Assembly (NCBI RefSeq): GCF_002278035.1
Contig: NZ_CP022604.1
Coordinates: 2,242,501 to 2,306,500 of the forward strand
Direction of reading: 5' to 3'
Length of the DNA stretch: 64,000 bases
Source of the DNA: Ochrobactrum quorumnocens
Lineage (GTDB): Bacteria > Pseudomonadota > Alphaproteobacteria > Rhizobiales > Rhizobiaceae
Position numbers and translations under genes: made by a program. Below are positions 56,138 through 64,000 of this stretch, piece after piece (the stretch's first letter is position 1; each line of letters opens with the position of its first letter). A model generated the notes under the pieces. The model did not search any database and had not been told where the DNA came from. It was given only the letters and a program-made list of their open reading frames with translations.

Positions 56138-56713
56138 ATGACAAGGCGCACTGACGATCAGCGAATGAACGACTTCTGGGTATTCGGTTACGGCTCACTC
56201 ATGTGGCGGCCCGGTTTTGCCCATGTCGAAACCATGCGCGCGCGCCTGCATGGATATCGTCGCAGCCTTTGTATTTATTCCCATGTCCATCGCGGAACGC
56301 CTGACCATCCTGGCCTTGTGCTGGGTCTGGACGCTGGCGGCTCCTGCCTCGGCATCGCCTTCCGTGTACCCGGCGATATGACAGACGAAGTCATGGTCTA
56401 TTTGCGCGAACGCGAAATGTCCAACCAGGTCTATCACGAAAAATGGCTTCGCCTTCGGCTAGCGGACGGGCGCGATGTGCAGGCTGTAACCTATGTCGCC
56501 GACCGACGGCATATCCAATATGCCGGTTCGCTCAAAGCCGAGGATGCTGCAGCAATCGTTGCTTCCGCACAGGGCGATTCCGGTGCCAATGTTGACTATG
56601 TTTCCAACACGCTTGAGCATCTGCGCAATATGCGTGTGCGGGATCATGCGCTTGAACATGTCAACGATCTGATCTGCAACAAAGTGAACAGGCAAAAGCA
56701 CGACGCAGCCTGA
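56138..56713 (+). CDS. Gamma-glutamylcyclotransferase, ChaC-like
   Basis: About 191 residues; start of the fold WVFGYGSLMWRPGF, the YGSL motif of the cyclotransferase family, followed by YRRSLCIYSHVHRGTPDHPGLVLGLDAGGSCLGIAFRV with the catalytic Glu expected in DEVMVYLREREM. ChaC enzymes cleave glutathione to 5-oxoproline and Cys-Gly. Starts at 56138 and 56165 (MNDFWVFG, the usual family start) are both possible; neither has a strong ribosome binding site. It abuts the convergent DMT gene (stops at 56713/56714). Confidence 0.9.
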   Translation: MTRRTDDQRMNDFWVFGYGSLMWRPGFAHVETMRARLHGYRRSLCIYSHVHRGTPDHPGLVLGLDAGGSCLGIAFRVPGDMTDEVMVYLREREMSNQVYHEKWLRLRLADGRDVQAVTYVADRRHIQYAGSLKAEDAAAIVASAQGDSGANVDYVSNTLEHLRNMRVRDHALEHVNDLICNKVNRQKHDAA

Positions 56714-57640
56714 TCAACTCTGTCTGGATCGACGAAAGTGATCGACCAGTGCCTCTTTGCCGTTCACGATCATGATGCCCGTTATCACAAATGCCGTGCC
56801 CACCACGAAACTGATTTCAATCGGCTCACCCAAAATGATCGCGCCAAAGATCACTCCGAAAATGGGTGTCATGAAGGAGAGCGAACCCAGTTGGGATGCG
56901 CGGTAAATCCGCAAGAGCTGAAACCAGATCAGAAACACCGCAAAAGACACAATGACGGACTGAAACGCGAAGCTGCCCATCAGCATAGTGGTCCAGTTGA
57001 TCTTCACTTGCCCCATGAGGAATGCGGCAACCGACAGGGTCACGAAGGCGGTTAGAAGCTGATAGAGCAAGGTCTGCTTCGCTGGCAGTGCTGCAAGACG
57101 TGAACCACGCACCACAACAGTCGTTGCGCCCCACGCCACTCCCGCGAGCAGGCAAAGCCCATCGCCAATAACCATGGCGTGGAAATCACCATGGACGGCC
57201 TCACCACGAACAAGGAATGCTATCGCGATGCCTGCAAAGGCAATGCCGATGCCGCCCCATTGTATGGTCGTCAGGCGCTCTGATGGCACCAGAAGATGCA
57301 AACCGAGTGCCGCGAAGAGTGGTGCCGTATAAAGCAAAACCACGGCATGAGCGGCTGAGGTTAGTCGCAACCCCTCCCCTAGAAACAGATATTCAAGCGC
57401 AAACAGCAAACCGACCAGCAGACCCGGTTTCCAGATCCCATTGGTAATGGTCAATGTTTCACGCCGCGCGATCATAATAGCGGCGATTAATGTAGCCCCT
57501 ACGCCCGACCGCAAAGCGATCTGGAACAGTGGCGAAATATCCGCAGCCGTCAACTTCAACAGCACCTGCTGCAAGCCGAGGCTGATACCAACAAGAAGCA
57601 TCATTCCAAACGCGTGCGTGTCGACGGGCTTACGCTCCAT
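56714..57640 (-). CDS. DMT superfamily (EamA) membrane transporter
   Basis: A 308-residue permease with ten transmembrane helices in two EamA repeats (EYLFLGEGLRLTSAAHAVVLLYTAPLFAALGLHLLV in the first; FMTPIFGVIFGAIILGEPIEISFVVGTAFVITGIMIV in the second). The frame stays open for 233 codons further upstream, antisense to the AraC gene; those codons are not part of the protein, and the ATG at 57640 (MERKPVDTHAFG) is the start. The AraC-type gene diverges from it across 99 bases, so that regulator probably controls this exporter. Confidence 0.88.
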   Translation of the reverse strand: MERKPVDTHAFGMMLLVGISLGLQQVLLKLTAADISPLFQIALRSGVGATLIAAIMIARRETLTITNGIWKPGLLVGLLFALEYLFLGEGLRLTSAAHAVVLLYTAPLFAALGLHLLVPSERLTTIQWGGIGIAFAGIAIAFLVRGEAVHGDFHAMVIGDGLCLLAGVAWGATTVVVRGSRLAALPAKQTLLYQLLTAFVTLSVAAFLMGQVKINWTTMLMGSFAFQSVIVSFAVFLIWFQLLRIYRASQLGSLSFMTPIFGVIFGAIILGEPIEISFVVGTAFVITGIMIVNGKEALVDHFRRSRQS

Positions 57641-57739
57641 TGTCCGAATCCTCGTGATTAATCCGAACAATGGGTGTACGCTTGTCATGTATAGAGCATA
57701 TAGCTTGAAACTGACAAACCTTAGCGCAGGATTGCCATA

Positions 57740-58534
57740 ATGGCGGTAATAGCTCTCGAAGCCACGCATCAACCTCCCTTTACGGAAACCTTGCCGGAAC
57801 GGCTGTTCTTTCGCACAGCCTGCATGCCACCGGCTGCTCGCTATCCCATGCATCGCCACGATTGGGGAGAGTTCGTCTATTCCTTCACTGGAGTAATGGA
57901 AGTGCGTATTGGCGACAGCCATCTGCTCGCCCCGCCGCAATATGGAATATGGCTTCCACCGCATATCGAGCATCAAGGGCTCAATCGTCAGGAAGTATGC
58001 TACTGCTCGCTCTATGTGACCGAAGAGCTTTGCGCCGATCTTCCAGCCAAGGCCTGCGCGCTCAACCTCAATCCACTGATCCGCACTTTGCTTGAACATC
58101 TGCGTATGAAGAAGCCATCGCAACCACAGCAACCGCAGGAAACACGACTGCTGCATACGCTGCTCGACCAGCTGGCGATTGCTCCATGTGCGGGTTCCTA
58201 TCTGCCTTCGAGCACGGACCCAGCCCTCCAAAAGATATTGTCGATCCTTGAAGATGATCCAAGTGACAATCGCACCCTTCACACTCTTGCGAAGATCGCC
58301 AATACGTCCGAAAGAACACTGATGCGTCGCTGCAAACAAGAGCTGGGCATGAGCTTCCCTGAATGGAAACAGCGTTTAAGGACGTTGAAAGCCATGCCGC
58401 TGCTCGAAAAGGGGGCAAAAGTCGAACATGTGGCGCTTGACCTTGGCTATGCCAGCGCATCGGCTTTCATCGCCATGTTCCGCAAATTGATGGGTATCAC
58501 CCCCGACGAATATCGCAGGCAAATCGGTGCCTGA
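57740..58534 (+). CDS. AraC family transcriptional regulator with cupin sensor
   Basis: A 264-residue protein. The N-terminal cupin-like ligand domain has MHRHDWGEFVYSFTGVMEVRIGDSHLLAPPQYGIWLPPHIEH, and the C-terminal AraC DNA-binding domain has two helix-turn-helix units: TLAKIANTSERTLMRRCKQELGMSFPEWKQ and VEHVALDLGYASASAFIAMFRKLMGITPDEYR. The ligand is unknown. The divergent position suggests regulation of the neighbouring EamA permease gene (inference). Confidence 0.93.
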   Translation: MAVIALEATHQPPFTETLPERLFFRTACMPPAARYPMHRHDWGEFVYSFTGVMEVRIGDSHLLAPPQYGIWLPPHIEHQGLNRQEVCYCSLYVTEELCADLPAKACALNLNPLIRTLLEHLRMKKPSQPQQPQETRLLHTLLDQLAIAPCAGSYLPSSTDPALQKILSILEDDPSDNRTLHTLAKIANTSERTLMRRCKQELGMSFPEWKQRLRTLKAMPLLEKGAKVEHVALDLGYASASAFIAMFRKLMGITPDEYRRQIGA

Positions 58535-58673
58535 ACGGATATAGCGAAAAACTCTAGCGGCAACTGTAGCAAACTGCCCCTGATTTCTCCTGCAAGCAGA
58601 CAGGAGATATTAAAGTTGCATTGCTTGCACGGCTTGCCCTTGTTCTTGCCCAAAGCAACCGCTACATCTCGGC

Positions 58674-58775
58674 TAAAGCATCGCTCCGGAGCCTGACTGG
58701 ATTAGGACAGTACGATGCAAAGATTCAAAGGGTTGGAGCGGTTTTCCTGGGTCAGTTTAAGATCTGTGCCGCTCC
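58674..58775 (+). repeat. Degenerate mosaic palindromic repeat
   Basis: AAGCATCGCTCCGGAGC, ACGATGCAAAGATTCAAAGG and GGAGCGG...CCGCTCC. The middle part matches the ACGATGCGTAGATTC box of the copy at 41201. It lies just upstream of the YggT gene. Confidence 0.6.
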
Positions 58776-58794
58776 GATTGCCAAGGAGACCTTT

Positions 58795-59085
58795 ATGATC
58801 GCATTGTTTCGCACCATTGATCTGGCGCTCGATATCTATACTTGGATTATTATCGCTAGTGCCGTTTTCTCATGGCTCTATGCGTTCAACGTCGTCAATT
58901 CTTCCAACCGTTTCGTGGCTTCAATCGGCGAGTTTCTTTACAAGGTAACTGAACCGGTCCTGCGCCCGCTCCGCAATATCCTGCCCAATCTCGGCGGCAT
59001 CGATATTTCGCCTATCGTCGTCCTGCTGATTATCTTCTTCATCCGTCAGTTCATGTGGACGACGCTGCTTCCTGCACTTCTGTAA
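58795..59085 (+). CDS. YggT family membrane protein
   Basis: A 96-residue protein with two transmembrane helices (about 10-30 and 73-92). The motif between them, [35 protein letters not shown], is the YggT signature. YggT proteins are linked to osmotic tolerance and membrane/division clusters; the exact function is unknown. The frame is open upstream, but the ATG at 58795 has AAGGAG 7 bases before it and gives the normal length. Confidence 0.92.
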   Translation: MIALFRTIDLALDIYTWIIIASAVFSWLYAFNVVNSSNRFVASIGEFLYKVTEPVLRPLRNILPNLGGIDISPIVVLLIIFFIRQFMWTTLLPALL

Positions 59086-59112
59086 GAAGCCCATACCTAA
59101 CCAGACAAACAC

Positions 59113-59145
59113 AAACGCCCGGACTTTCATCCGGGCGTTTTTGTT
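59113..59145. terminator. Bidirectional Rho-independent terminator
   Basis: An 11-bp perfect stem (AAACGCCCGGA at 59113-59123, complement at 59130-59140) with loop CTTTCA, and T-rich flanks on the plus side (TTTTTGTTT). It lies between the convergent yggT and ppa genes. Confidence 0.85.
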
Positions 59146-59162
59146 TAAACATATAAGACAGA

Positions 59163-59693
59163 TTACTTGCCCTTGGCGCGTTCAATCGCTTCAACGATGA
59201 ACTTGCGTGCGTAATCTTCATCGCCCCAGTCACCGATCTTAACCCACTTGCCGGGTTCCAGATCCTTGTAGTGCTCAAAGAAGTGCGCGATCTGCTTCAA
59301 GGTGATTTCCGGAAGATCGGAATAATCATGTACCTTTGCATAACGCTGAGTCAGGTTTGGCGAAGGAACTGCAATGATCTTCTCGTCCTTGCCCGAATTG
59401 TCTTCCATGACCAGAACGCCGATTGGGCGAACATTGATCACGCAGCCAGGAACCAGCGGACGGGTGTTGCAAACCAGAACGTCAATCGGATCGCCATCTT
59501 CCGAAAGTGTGTGCGGCACGAAGCCGTAATTACCCGGATAGGTCATAGGAGTGTAGAGGAAGCGGTCCACAATCAGGGCGCCAGCCTTCTTGTCCATCTC
59601 GTACTTGATCGGCTGTCCACCGACCGGCACTTCGATAATAACGTTGACGTCTTCTGGCGGATTGTTGCCGATGGAGATAGCATCAATATTCAT
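59163..59693 (-). CDS. ppa: Inorganic pyrophosphatase
   Basis: A 176-residue family I (Mg-dependent) soluble enzyme hydrolysing pyrophosphate. The metal site DGDPIDVLV (DxDPxDxxV) and [33 protein letters not shown] with active-site Lys/Tyr are intact. It is convergent with yggT across the terminator and is monocistronic. Confidence 0.97.
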   Translation of the reverse strand: MNIDAISIGNNPPEDVNVIIEVPVGGQPIKYEMDKKAGALIVDRFLYTPMTYPGNYGFVPHTLSEDGDPIDVLVCNTRPLVPGCVINVRPIGVLVMEDNSGKDEKIIAVPSPNLTQRYAKVHDYSDLPEITLKQIAHFFEHYKDLEPGKWVKIGDWGDEDYARKFIVEAIERAKGK

Positions 59694-59832
59694 GATGGGT
59701 CCTTTCGTGTCGCGCTCTGATAACGGGTTTCATGTTTCCGCGCAAGAAAAACGAAAGTTCAACAAAACGCGACGAATTGTCGTTCTCTTGAATGGAATAG
59801 AGCGCGATCAGGTTATTTGTTCGTTTTAGTGA

Positions 59833-60615
59833 TTATTCACCCAGTTCTTTCAGCCGTTGAACAGCTGTTGGTGGCATGGGCGGTGCGTTGGTGTCACGAC
59901 TTGCTGCTACCAGAAGTTCGTCACAGGCCGTTTCCGTTGTATCGATCAAGCGACGTAAGAATTCTTCCTTTTCGAGTCCTGCCGGAATAAGCGGCAGCAC
60001 ACGGCAACGAATAGTTCCCGGAAAACGCAGGAACTTACGACGTGGCCAGTAAAGCCCGGCATTGTGCGCTATCGGCAGAACCGGAAGGTTCAGCGCTTCA
60101 TAGAGATGCACGATGCCATATTTATACTGCGGTGGTGCGCCCGGCGAACGGCGCGTTCCTTCAGGATAGATGAGAATCTGCCGACCTTCGGCAATGGCCT
60201 TCTGCGCGCCTTTCGTAATGGAATGCAGCGCCTTGACGCGCGACCCGCGATCAACTGGGATCATTTCCATCTTCGCGACATACCAGCCAAAGAGCGGTAT
60301 CCGCATCAGCTCACGCTTGAGGATCAAAACCGGATCATCGAGCTGCGGCAAAAAAGCATAAGTGTCCCAGGCCGACTGATGCTTGGGCGCTACGATATAA
60401 GCACCCTCAGGAATATTCTCTAGGCCCTCGATCACATAATCGGTGCCTGCAATATATTTCTGAAGCCACAAATTAACCCGTGCCCAGGTTTTGGGAACAA
60501 TCCAGGCCTTCTTGCGGGGAAGCAGAAAATAGAACGGCGTATAGAGGATCATTTGCACGAGAGTGCCGATGTAGAAGGCGATATTGAACAGGATGGAGCG
60601 CAGATAGAGAAGCAT
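59833..60615 (-). CDS. plsC: 1-acyl-sn-glycerol-3-phosphate acyltransferase
   Basis: A 260-residue membrane enzyme making phosphatidic acid. There is one N-terminal hydrophobic segment, the acyltransferase motif KHQSAWDTY (HX4D, about residue 78), and the YPEGTRRSPG motif (about 150). It is the last gene of ftsE-ftsX-ydcF-plsC, about 170 bases behind ydcF, so a phospholipid enzyme may be cotranscribed with the divisome ABC complex; related genomes show the same order (from memory). Confidence 0.93.
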   Translation of the reverse strand: MLLYLRSILFNIAFYIGTLVQMILYTPFYFLLPRKKAWIVPKTWARVNLWLQKYIAGTDYVIEGLENIPEGAYIVAPKHQSAWDTYAFLPQLDDPVLILKRELMRIPLFGWYVAKMEMIPVDRGSRVKALHSITKGAQKAIAEGRQILIYPEGTRRSPGAPPQYKYGIVHLYEALNLPVLPIAHNAGLYWPRRKFLRFPGTIRCRVLPLIPAGLEKEEFLRRLIDTTETACDELLVAASRDTNAPPMPPTAVQRLKELGE

Positions 60616-60788
60616 CGTATCGGCGAAAACCTTGGTTATGCCTGTTCAACGCATCAGTTTGAGGCGCATAGATCAGGTAAAAGAAACTGGGAGCTTTTCC
60701 AAGAAAGCAGCGGCACCGATATATCAGGAAGCTGAGCATTTTCCATAAGGAAATCTCAACGCCCGACGATCAATTCAGCGTCACTTTA

Positions 60789-61697
60789 TTAGGAGGATTC
60801 GAATGTGCTTCCGAAAATCTTGGCTCCCCCAACGCGAAGAGCAGCCCCCAGATATTTGACATACTCAATGAAAAGAACCCTGAGCGTATCGCCTTCTGCC
60901 ACCCAGCTATGAGCGCGCTTTTCGCCATTCACCACAGGATAAGGCACAAATTCTACATCCTGCATCCGGTATGACATCTCAAGAATGCTGCGCGGGATAT
61001 GGTAATTATTGGTAACGACGATCACACGATGATAGTTGTTTGCGCGGATCCAGCGTTCGCTTTCAGTCGCATTTCCCACTGTATTGAGCGCGGAACGGTC
61101 AAGATCGACGCAACAGTCGAACAGGCTTTGTTCGGTATGTGTGGCACGTTGTAGCGATTTTTCCGTGGTGGACGGATGAACGCCACTGATCAACAAACGC
61201 TTGCCCTGTTTTCCTTTTAGAAGATCAAGCGCTGCCTGTATGCGCGACTGTCCGCCTGTCAGCACGACAATCGCGTCAGCAGGCTCACCCAACACAGGCG
61301 ACTGCATACTGGTTACCTTCTCGCTGAAGGCCACAAAGCCAATCAGAAAGGCGACAAGAGCCAGAAAAAGCACAATGGAAATAGGCTGGAGTCGTCGAAA
61401 TACACGCATTAGGACAGACCATAAGAATTTACCAACGACCAAGGCAAGCAGGGATGGCGAAAGTACCGACGGCGCATCCGTTGTGCGGCTGCGGCGCCAC
61501 ACCACAGCGCCAATATGCGCTTCAGCCTTTGCTTCTCTGCCTGCCACTGCATCAACGCTTTCCGAACGCCCCGCCGATACCGTTTGCTGAACCTTGCGTT
61601 CACTCACCTTGTTATCATAGCCATCATTGCGGCGATAACTCGGAAAGTTGCCGGAAATTCGTGATTTCCGATCGGTATTAGCAAATAAAGCGGTCAT
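60789..61697 (-). CDS. YdcF family protein (DUF218/ElyC-like)
   Basis: A 302-residue protein with a disordered, basic N-terminus (about 1-85), a transmembrane helix (about 105-125, PISIVLFLALVAFLIGFVAF) and a DUF218 domain: DAIVVLTGGQSRIQAALDLL, LLISGVHPSTTEKSL, ATESERWIRANNYHRVIVVTNNYHIPRSILEM. E. coli relatives (ElyC, SanA) affect envelope/peptidoglycan integrity. Its start overlaps the ftsX stop by 4 bases (ATGA), so it is coupled to ftsX. The 88-residue low-complexity head is longer than usual. Confidence 0.9.
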   Translation of the reverse strand: MTALFANTDRKSRISGNFPSYRRNDGYDNKVSERKVQQTVSAGRSESVDAVAGREAKAEAHIGAVVWRRSRTTDAPSVLSPSLLALVVGKFLWSVLMRVFRRLQPISIVLFLALVAFLIGFVAFSEKVTSMQSPVLGEPADAIVVLTGGQSRIQAALDLLKGKQGKRLLISGVHPSTTEKSLQRATHTEQSLFDCCVDLDRSALNTVGNATESERWIRANNYHRVIVVTNNYHIPRSILEMSYRMQDVEFVPYPVVNGEKRAHSWVAEGDTLRVLFIEYVKYLGAALRVGGAKIFGSTFESS

Positions 61698-62731
61698 TCG
61701 GCCCGCACTCCCGGGCCATCCATCGTAGAAAGCTGGCGAATAACTGTCAGACGGCTTGTGAGCATCGTCAGCACACTCACCAGAATGATGATCGCAGCCG
61801 CGCCAATATAGCCGTCACGTCCAATGGCAAAATTGCCAAACATCGCAGCGGCCTGATCCGCAGCCGGGGTCCCCATATGTCGCGACGCCCACCATGAGAA
61901 GACGAAAAACACAAACATGGCAGCCATGCCACCAAACAGCGCGCCTTTAAGAGCTGTGCGGAAGAAATGCCATTCAAATTCGCGCGCGACGAATTTCGAT
62001 TCTGCGCCAATGAAATGAAGAACCTCGATGATATGACCGTTACCGGACATGGCGCCCCGGGTGGCAAAGATAACTGTCAGAACGGTTGCTGCCACCACAA
62101 GCGACAAGACGCCTGTACCAATCAGCACCGTCGTATTGGCCATCGAAACAAGTCTGTCGACCCATGTGCGATGGTCGTCAAAACTTGCGCTCGGAATGGC
62201 GCGGGTAATTTCAGCGCGCATGGTTTCAAAATCGGGCGGTGTGTTCTCGTCGATGGTGACAACGACCAGACGCGGAACCGGCAATTCATCAATGTTAAGG
62301 CCACTGCCAAGCCATGGCTCAAGCAAGCGTGCGGTCGCATCCTTGTCGATGATGCTGGTATCTTTCACGCCCGCAAAGCCGCGCGCAATGCCGCTCGCGT
62401 CCTGCAGTGCCTTGTCCATATCAAGTCCGTCAACCGGACGGATTTGGATGGTCGCCTCGCGCGCAATCTGGCTTTGCCATTGGGCCGCCGAAGCACGCAC
62501 CAAAGTCACGCCACCAAGGGTGAGACAGGCAAGAAATGTCATGATCGCGATCACAATCACCAGCGCCGTACCCGTCACGCTTCCATCAGGCACGATTGGA
62601 CTTGGACCTTGCCGCTTCCTGCGCTTACCGATGCGGACCATCAGCATATCCTTGAGGTCTTCAAAGCGTATGTACAGGTCGTCCATGACCTTCCGGAGAG
62701 CTCTTTGCCAGTCTTTGTCAGCTTCAATCAT
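61694..62731 (-). CDS. ftsX: Cell division protein FtsX (ABC permease)
   Basis: A 345-residue partner of FtsE. Four transmembrane helices, the first at about 63-83, then a large periplasmic loop (about 85-205), with the last three in the C-terminal half (VLIGTGVLSLVVAATVLTVIF and on). FtsEX couples ATP hydrolysis to peptidoglycan amidases and division. The start at 62731 is preferred because its ATG overlaps the ftsE end by 8 bases; the frame extends further upstream inside ftsE. Confidence 0.93.
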   Translation of the reverse strand: MIEADKDWQRALRKVMDDLYIRFEDLKDMLMVRIGKRRKRQGPSPIVPDGSVTGTALVIVIAIMTFLACLTLGGVTLVRASAAQWQSQIAREATIQIRPVDGLDMDKALQDASGIARGFAGVKDTSIIDKDATARLLEPWLGSGLNIDELPVPRLVVVTIDENTPPDFETMRAEITRAIPSASFDDHRTWVDRLVSMANTTVLIGTGVLSLVVAATVLTVIFATRGAMSGNGHIIEVLHFIGAESKFVAREFEWHFFRTALKGALFGGMAAMFVFFVFSWWASRHMGTPAADQAAAMFGNFAIGRDGYIGAAAIIILVSVLTMLTSRLTVIRQLSTMDGPGVRAE

Positions 62732-63383
62732 AGATGTCGAGCCGCCCATGTTCGAGGACCATGCGCCGTGCATTGACCTGGTCCATCAAGGAAAGATCAT
62801 GCGTCGCAATGATGACAGCGGTGCCTGAGCGGTTAAGCTCGGCAAAAAGCCGCAACAAGCGTTTCGCCAGCGGCGGATCGACATTGCCTGTCGGCTCATC
62901 CGCGAGCAACAGTTCGGGTTGGTCGATCAATGCGCGTGCGATGGCTGCGCGCTGTTTTTCACCGCCAGAAAGTACCGGCGGCAGCACATTCATACGGTCG
63001 CCAAGCCCGACCCAGTGCAGCAGTTCCTCAACCTCATGCCGATAAGTCGCCTCTTCCTTGCCACGTACACGCAGCGGAAGCGCTACATTCTCATAGGTCG
63101 TCATATGATCGAGCAGCCGGAAATCCTGGAATACAATCCCGATTCGCCGACGCAAAAGCGGCACTTCCTTATGATCGAGCCGCGCAACGTCCTTACCGAA
63201 AATATTGATCAGCCCGCGCGTCGGCTTCAGCGCCATAAACAGCAGACGCAGCAATGATGTCTTGCCTGCACCCGAGGGGCCGGTCAGGAACTGGAATGAG
63301 CGCGGCGGAATATGAAAGCTGACATCCTTGAGGATCTCTGGCCCCATTCCATATCTCAGGCCGACATTCTCGAAACGTATCAC
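62724..63383 (-). CDS. ftsE: Cell division ATP-binding protein FtsE
   Basis: A 219-residue ABC ATPase of the FtsEX complex. Walker A GPSGAGKTSLL (about 36), signature LSGGEKQRAAIARAL and Walker B LLLADEPTGNVDP are complete. The start codon is GTG (63383). It is first gene of ftsE-ftsX-ydcF-plsC. A CtrA-type box lies 80-95 bases upstream, consistent with cell-cycle control. Confidence 0.96.
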   Translation of the reverse strand: MIRFENVGLRYGMGPEILKDVSFHIPPRSFQFLTGPSGAGKTSLLRLLFMALKPTRGLINIFGKDVARLDHKEVPLLRRRIGIVFQDFRLLDHMTTYENVALPLRVRGKEEATYRHEVEELLHWVGLGDRMNVLPPVLSGGEKQRAAIARALIDQPELLLADEPTGNVDPPLAKRLLRLFAELNRSGTAVIIATHDLSLMDQVNARRMVLEHGRLDIYD

Positions 63384-63463
63384 CGGTGTGCTTCTCTAAA
63401 TTGTCCGCATTCCGATTGGGGCTACGGATGAAATCGATATCAAGATGACCTTTAACCTCCATG

Positions 63464-63480
63464 GTTAATGTGAGGTTAAT
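63464..63480 (-). promoter_or_regulatory. CtrA-type binding site upstream of ftsE
   Basis: TTAA (63465-63468), seven bases, TTAA (63476-63479); on the ftsE strand it reads TTAACCTCACATTAACC, matching TTAA-N7-TTAAC. A further TTAACC half-site lies alongside (63452-63467 region). CtrA binding upstream of ftsE has been reported in Brucella abortus (from memory), which supports this. Confidence 0.65.
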
Positions 63481-63633
63481 GTGCGGTTATTTCAGGCACA
63501 ATCATCTATAAAAATTGCGCGAGCATTGTGTTTTTATAACGCAGAACATTCAGGCAATTGTTGGAATGAGCGCAACAAAGCCCGCTGCGATCCGACAAGT
63601 GCCAAATCGGCTGCATCCTGATTGAAAAAATTA

Positions 63634-63739
63634 AAGCATGTGAGCCACAAAAGAAAAACGGCTTTGCTTATCGAAATTATTAAAAAACAAATAGTTAGAG
63701 CGGCTCTAACGATTTACTCTGAATTGGAACCGCTCTAAC
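63634..63739 (+). repeat. Mosaic palindromic repeat, diverged copy
   Basis: AAGCATGTGAGCCACAAAAG, AAAAACAAATAGTTAGAGCGG and AATTGGAACCGCTCTAA. It ends 11 bases before the stop of the next minus-strand gene. The stretch 63384-63633 otherwise carries the ftsE promoter region and no gene. Confidence 0.65.
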
Positions 63740-63750
63740 GTGAACGAATG

Positions 63751-64000
63751 CTACTCCCAGCAGCCGAGATTGCGGCCTTTCAGATTGTGGGAATCGATAT
63801 CAGTCACGAGGCGCGCATCTTCACGCAGCAGAACCATTGTCGTGCGCTGCTTGAGGTCGATCCTTTGCCAGCCGGCACATTCCTTCGGCATAGGCGGAGC
63901 GCTATCGATCCTGACGGTTTCAGACCATGCTGTGGCCGTGCAACCGGATAATACCGCACCAACGGCGACGATCATCACGGATTGCAGAATCGACCTGCAT
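63751..64000 (-). CDS. Small lipoprotein, unknown (5' end outside window)
   Basis: The frame is open to the right edge of the window, so the start is not visible. The visible N-terminus (CRSILQSVMIVAVGAVLSGC) is a lipoprotein signal with lipobox VLSGC, and the GTG at 63978 is unlikely to be the start because it would cut the signal short. The mature part is ~63 residues: TATAWSETVRIDSAPPMPKECAGWQRIDLKQRTTMVLLREDARLVTDIDSHNLKGRNLGCW with two further Cys (given in the order of the gene; CAGW and LGCW). No family was recognised; the short, DSHNLKGRNLGCW-type ending resembles phage Rz1-like or host-conserved small lipoproteins, unproven. Confidence 0.65.
   Translation of the reverse strand, partial: CRSILQSVMIVAVGAVLSGCTATAWSETVRIDSAPPMPKECAGWQRIDLKQRTTMVLLREDARLVTDIDSHNLKGRNLGCWE

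Noticed and set aside
57641..58339. 233-codon upstream extension of the EamA permease frame
   Set aside because: It is antisense to a clear AraC regulator gene, and the permease already has a normal start and length from 57640.

Overview
The window is a gene-dense alphaproteobacterial chromosome segment, most likely from the Brucella/Ochrobactrum group (Brucellaceae, Rhizobiales). The evidence is the gene order around lysC-ptsP-prfA-prmC and around ppiC-type isomerase/secA, several small families typical of Rhizobiales (DUF4167, DUF1178, DUF2125, TIGR02302, HIG1 twin-transmembrane protein), and many short palindromic intergenic repeats resembling the Bru-RS/RIME mosaic elements of this order. 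I made no database comparison, so the genus call rests on recognition only.

Layout. 1-6300: cell-wall enzymes (a partial M23 endopeptidase and an L,D-transpeptidase, convergent), the ClpB disaggregase and a DUF4167 protein. 6800-12700: a minus-strand run lysC, ptsP, prfA, prmC (aspartate kinase, nitrogen-PTS enzyme I, release factor 1 and its methyltransferase). 12900-19800: ubiG, a DMT permease, DUF1178, a nitrilase-family amidase, glutaredoxin 3, a ComF-type phosphoribosyltransferase, a methyltransferase, a small membrane protein, mutT and a GNAT enzyme. 19800-25300: argJ, a parvulin-type foldase and, divergently, secA.

25300-30400 looks accessory. It holds a two-gene flippase/acetyltransferase unit, an unlisted 34-codon membrane ORF whose Shine-Dalgarno sits in a hairpin, a complete IS5-family (IS427-type) insertion sequence with a split transposase, and two inverted mosaic repeats, ending at a tRNA-Leu(CAA) gene.

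30500-40000: a Cys/Met-metabolism PLP enzyme, a universal stress protein, cysK, a 3-hydroxyacyl-CoA dehydrogenase with etfBA, the queCDE operon for 7-deazaguanine synthesis, and a cobalamin adenosyltransferase with a HIG1 protein. 40200-48200: an SDR, a YihY/BrkB membrane protein, a DMT permease, DUF188, a LysE exporter, a TlpA-like thioredoxin, then argH-lptM-lysA. 48200-58600: a large Gln-rich TIGR02302 protein, hpt, a methyltransferase-hisC-tyrC operon, DUF2125, ChaC, and a DMT permease divergent from an AraC regulator. 58700-64000: yggT, ppa, the ftsE-ftsX-ydcF-plsC operon with a CtrA-like box upstream, and a partial lipoprotein.

Most genes are housekeeping. The less ordinary content is between genes: at least a dozen mosaic repeats, three CTAG-bounded long palindromes that may be miniature transposable elements, a predicted pseudoknot in the queC leader, paired hairpins ahead of the Cys/Met enzyme, two CtrA-type motifs and two very short ORFs with good ribosome binding sites. 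I did not find an obvious new multi-gene defence or metabolic system.
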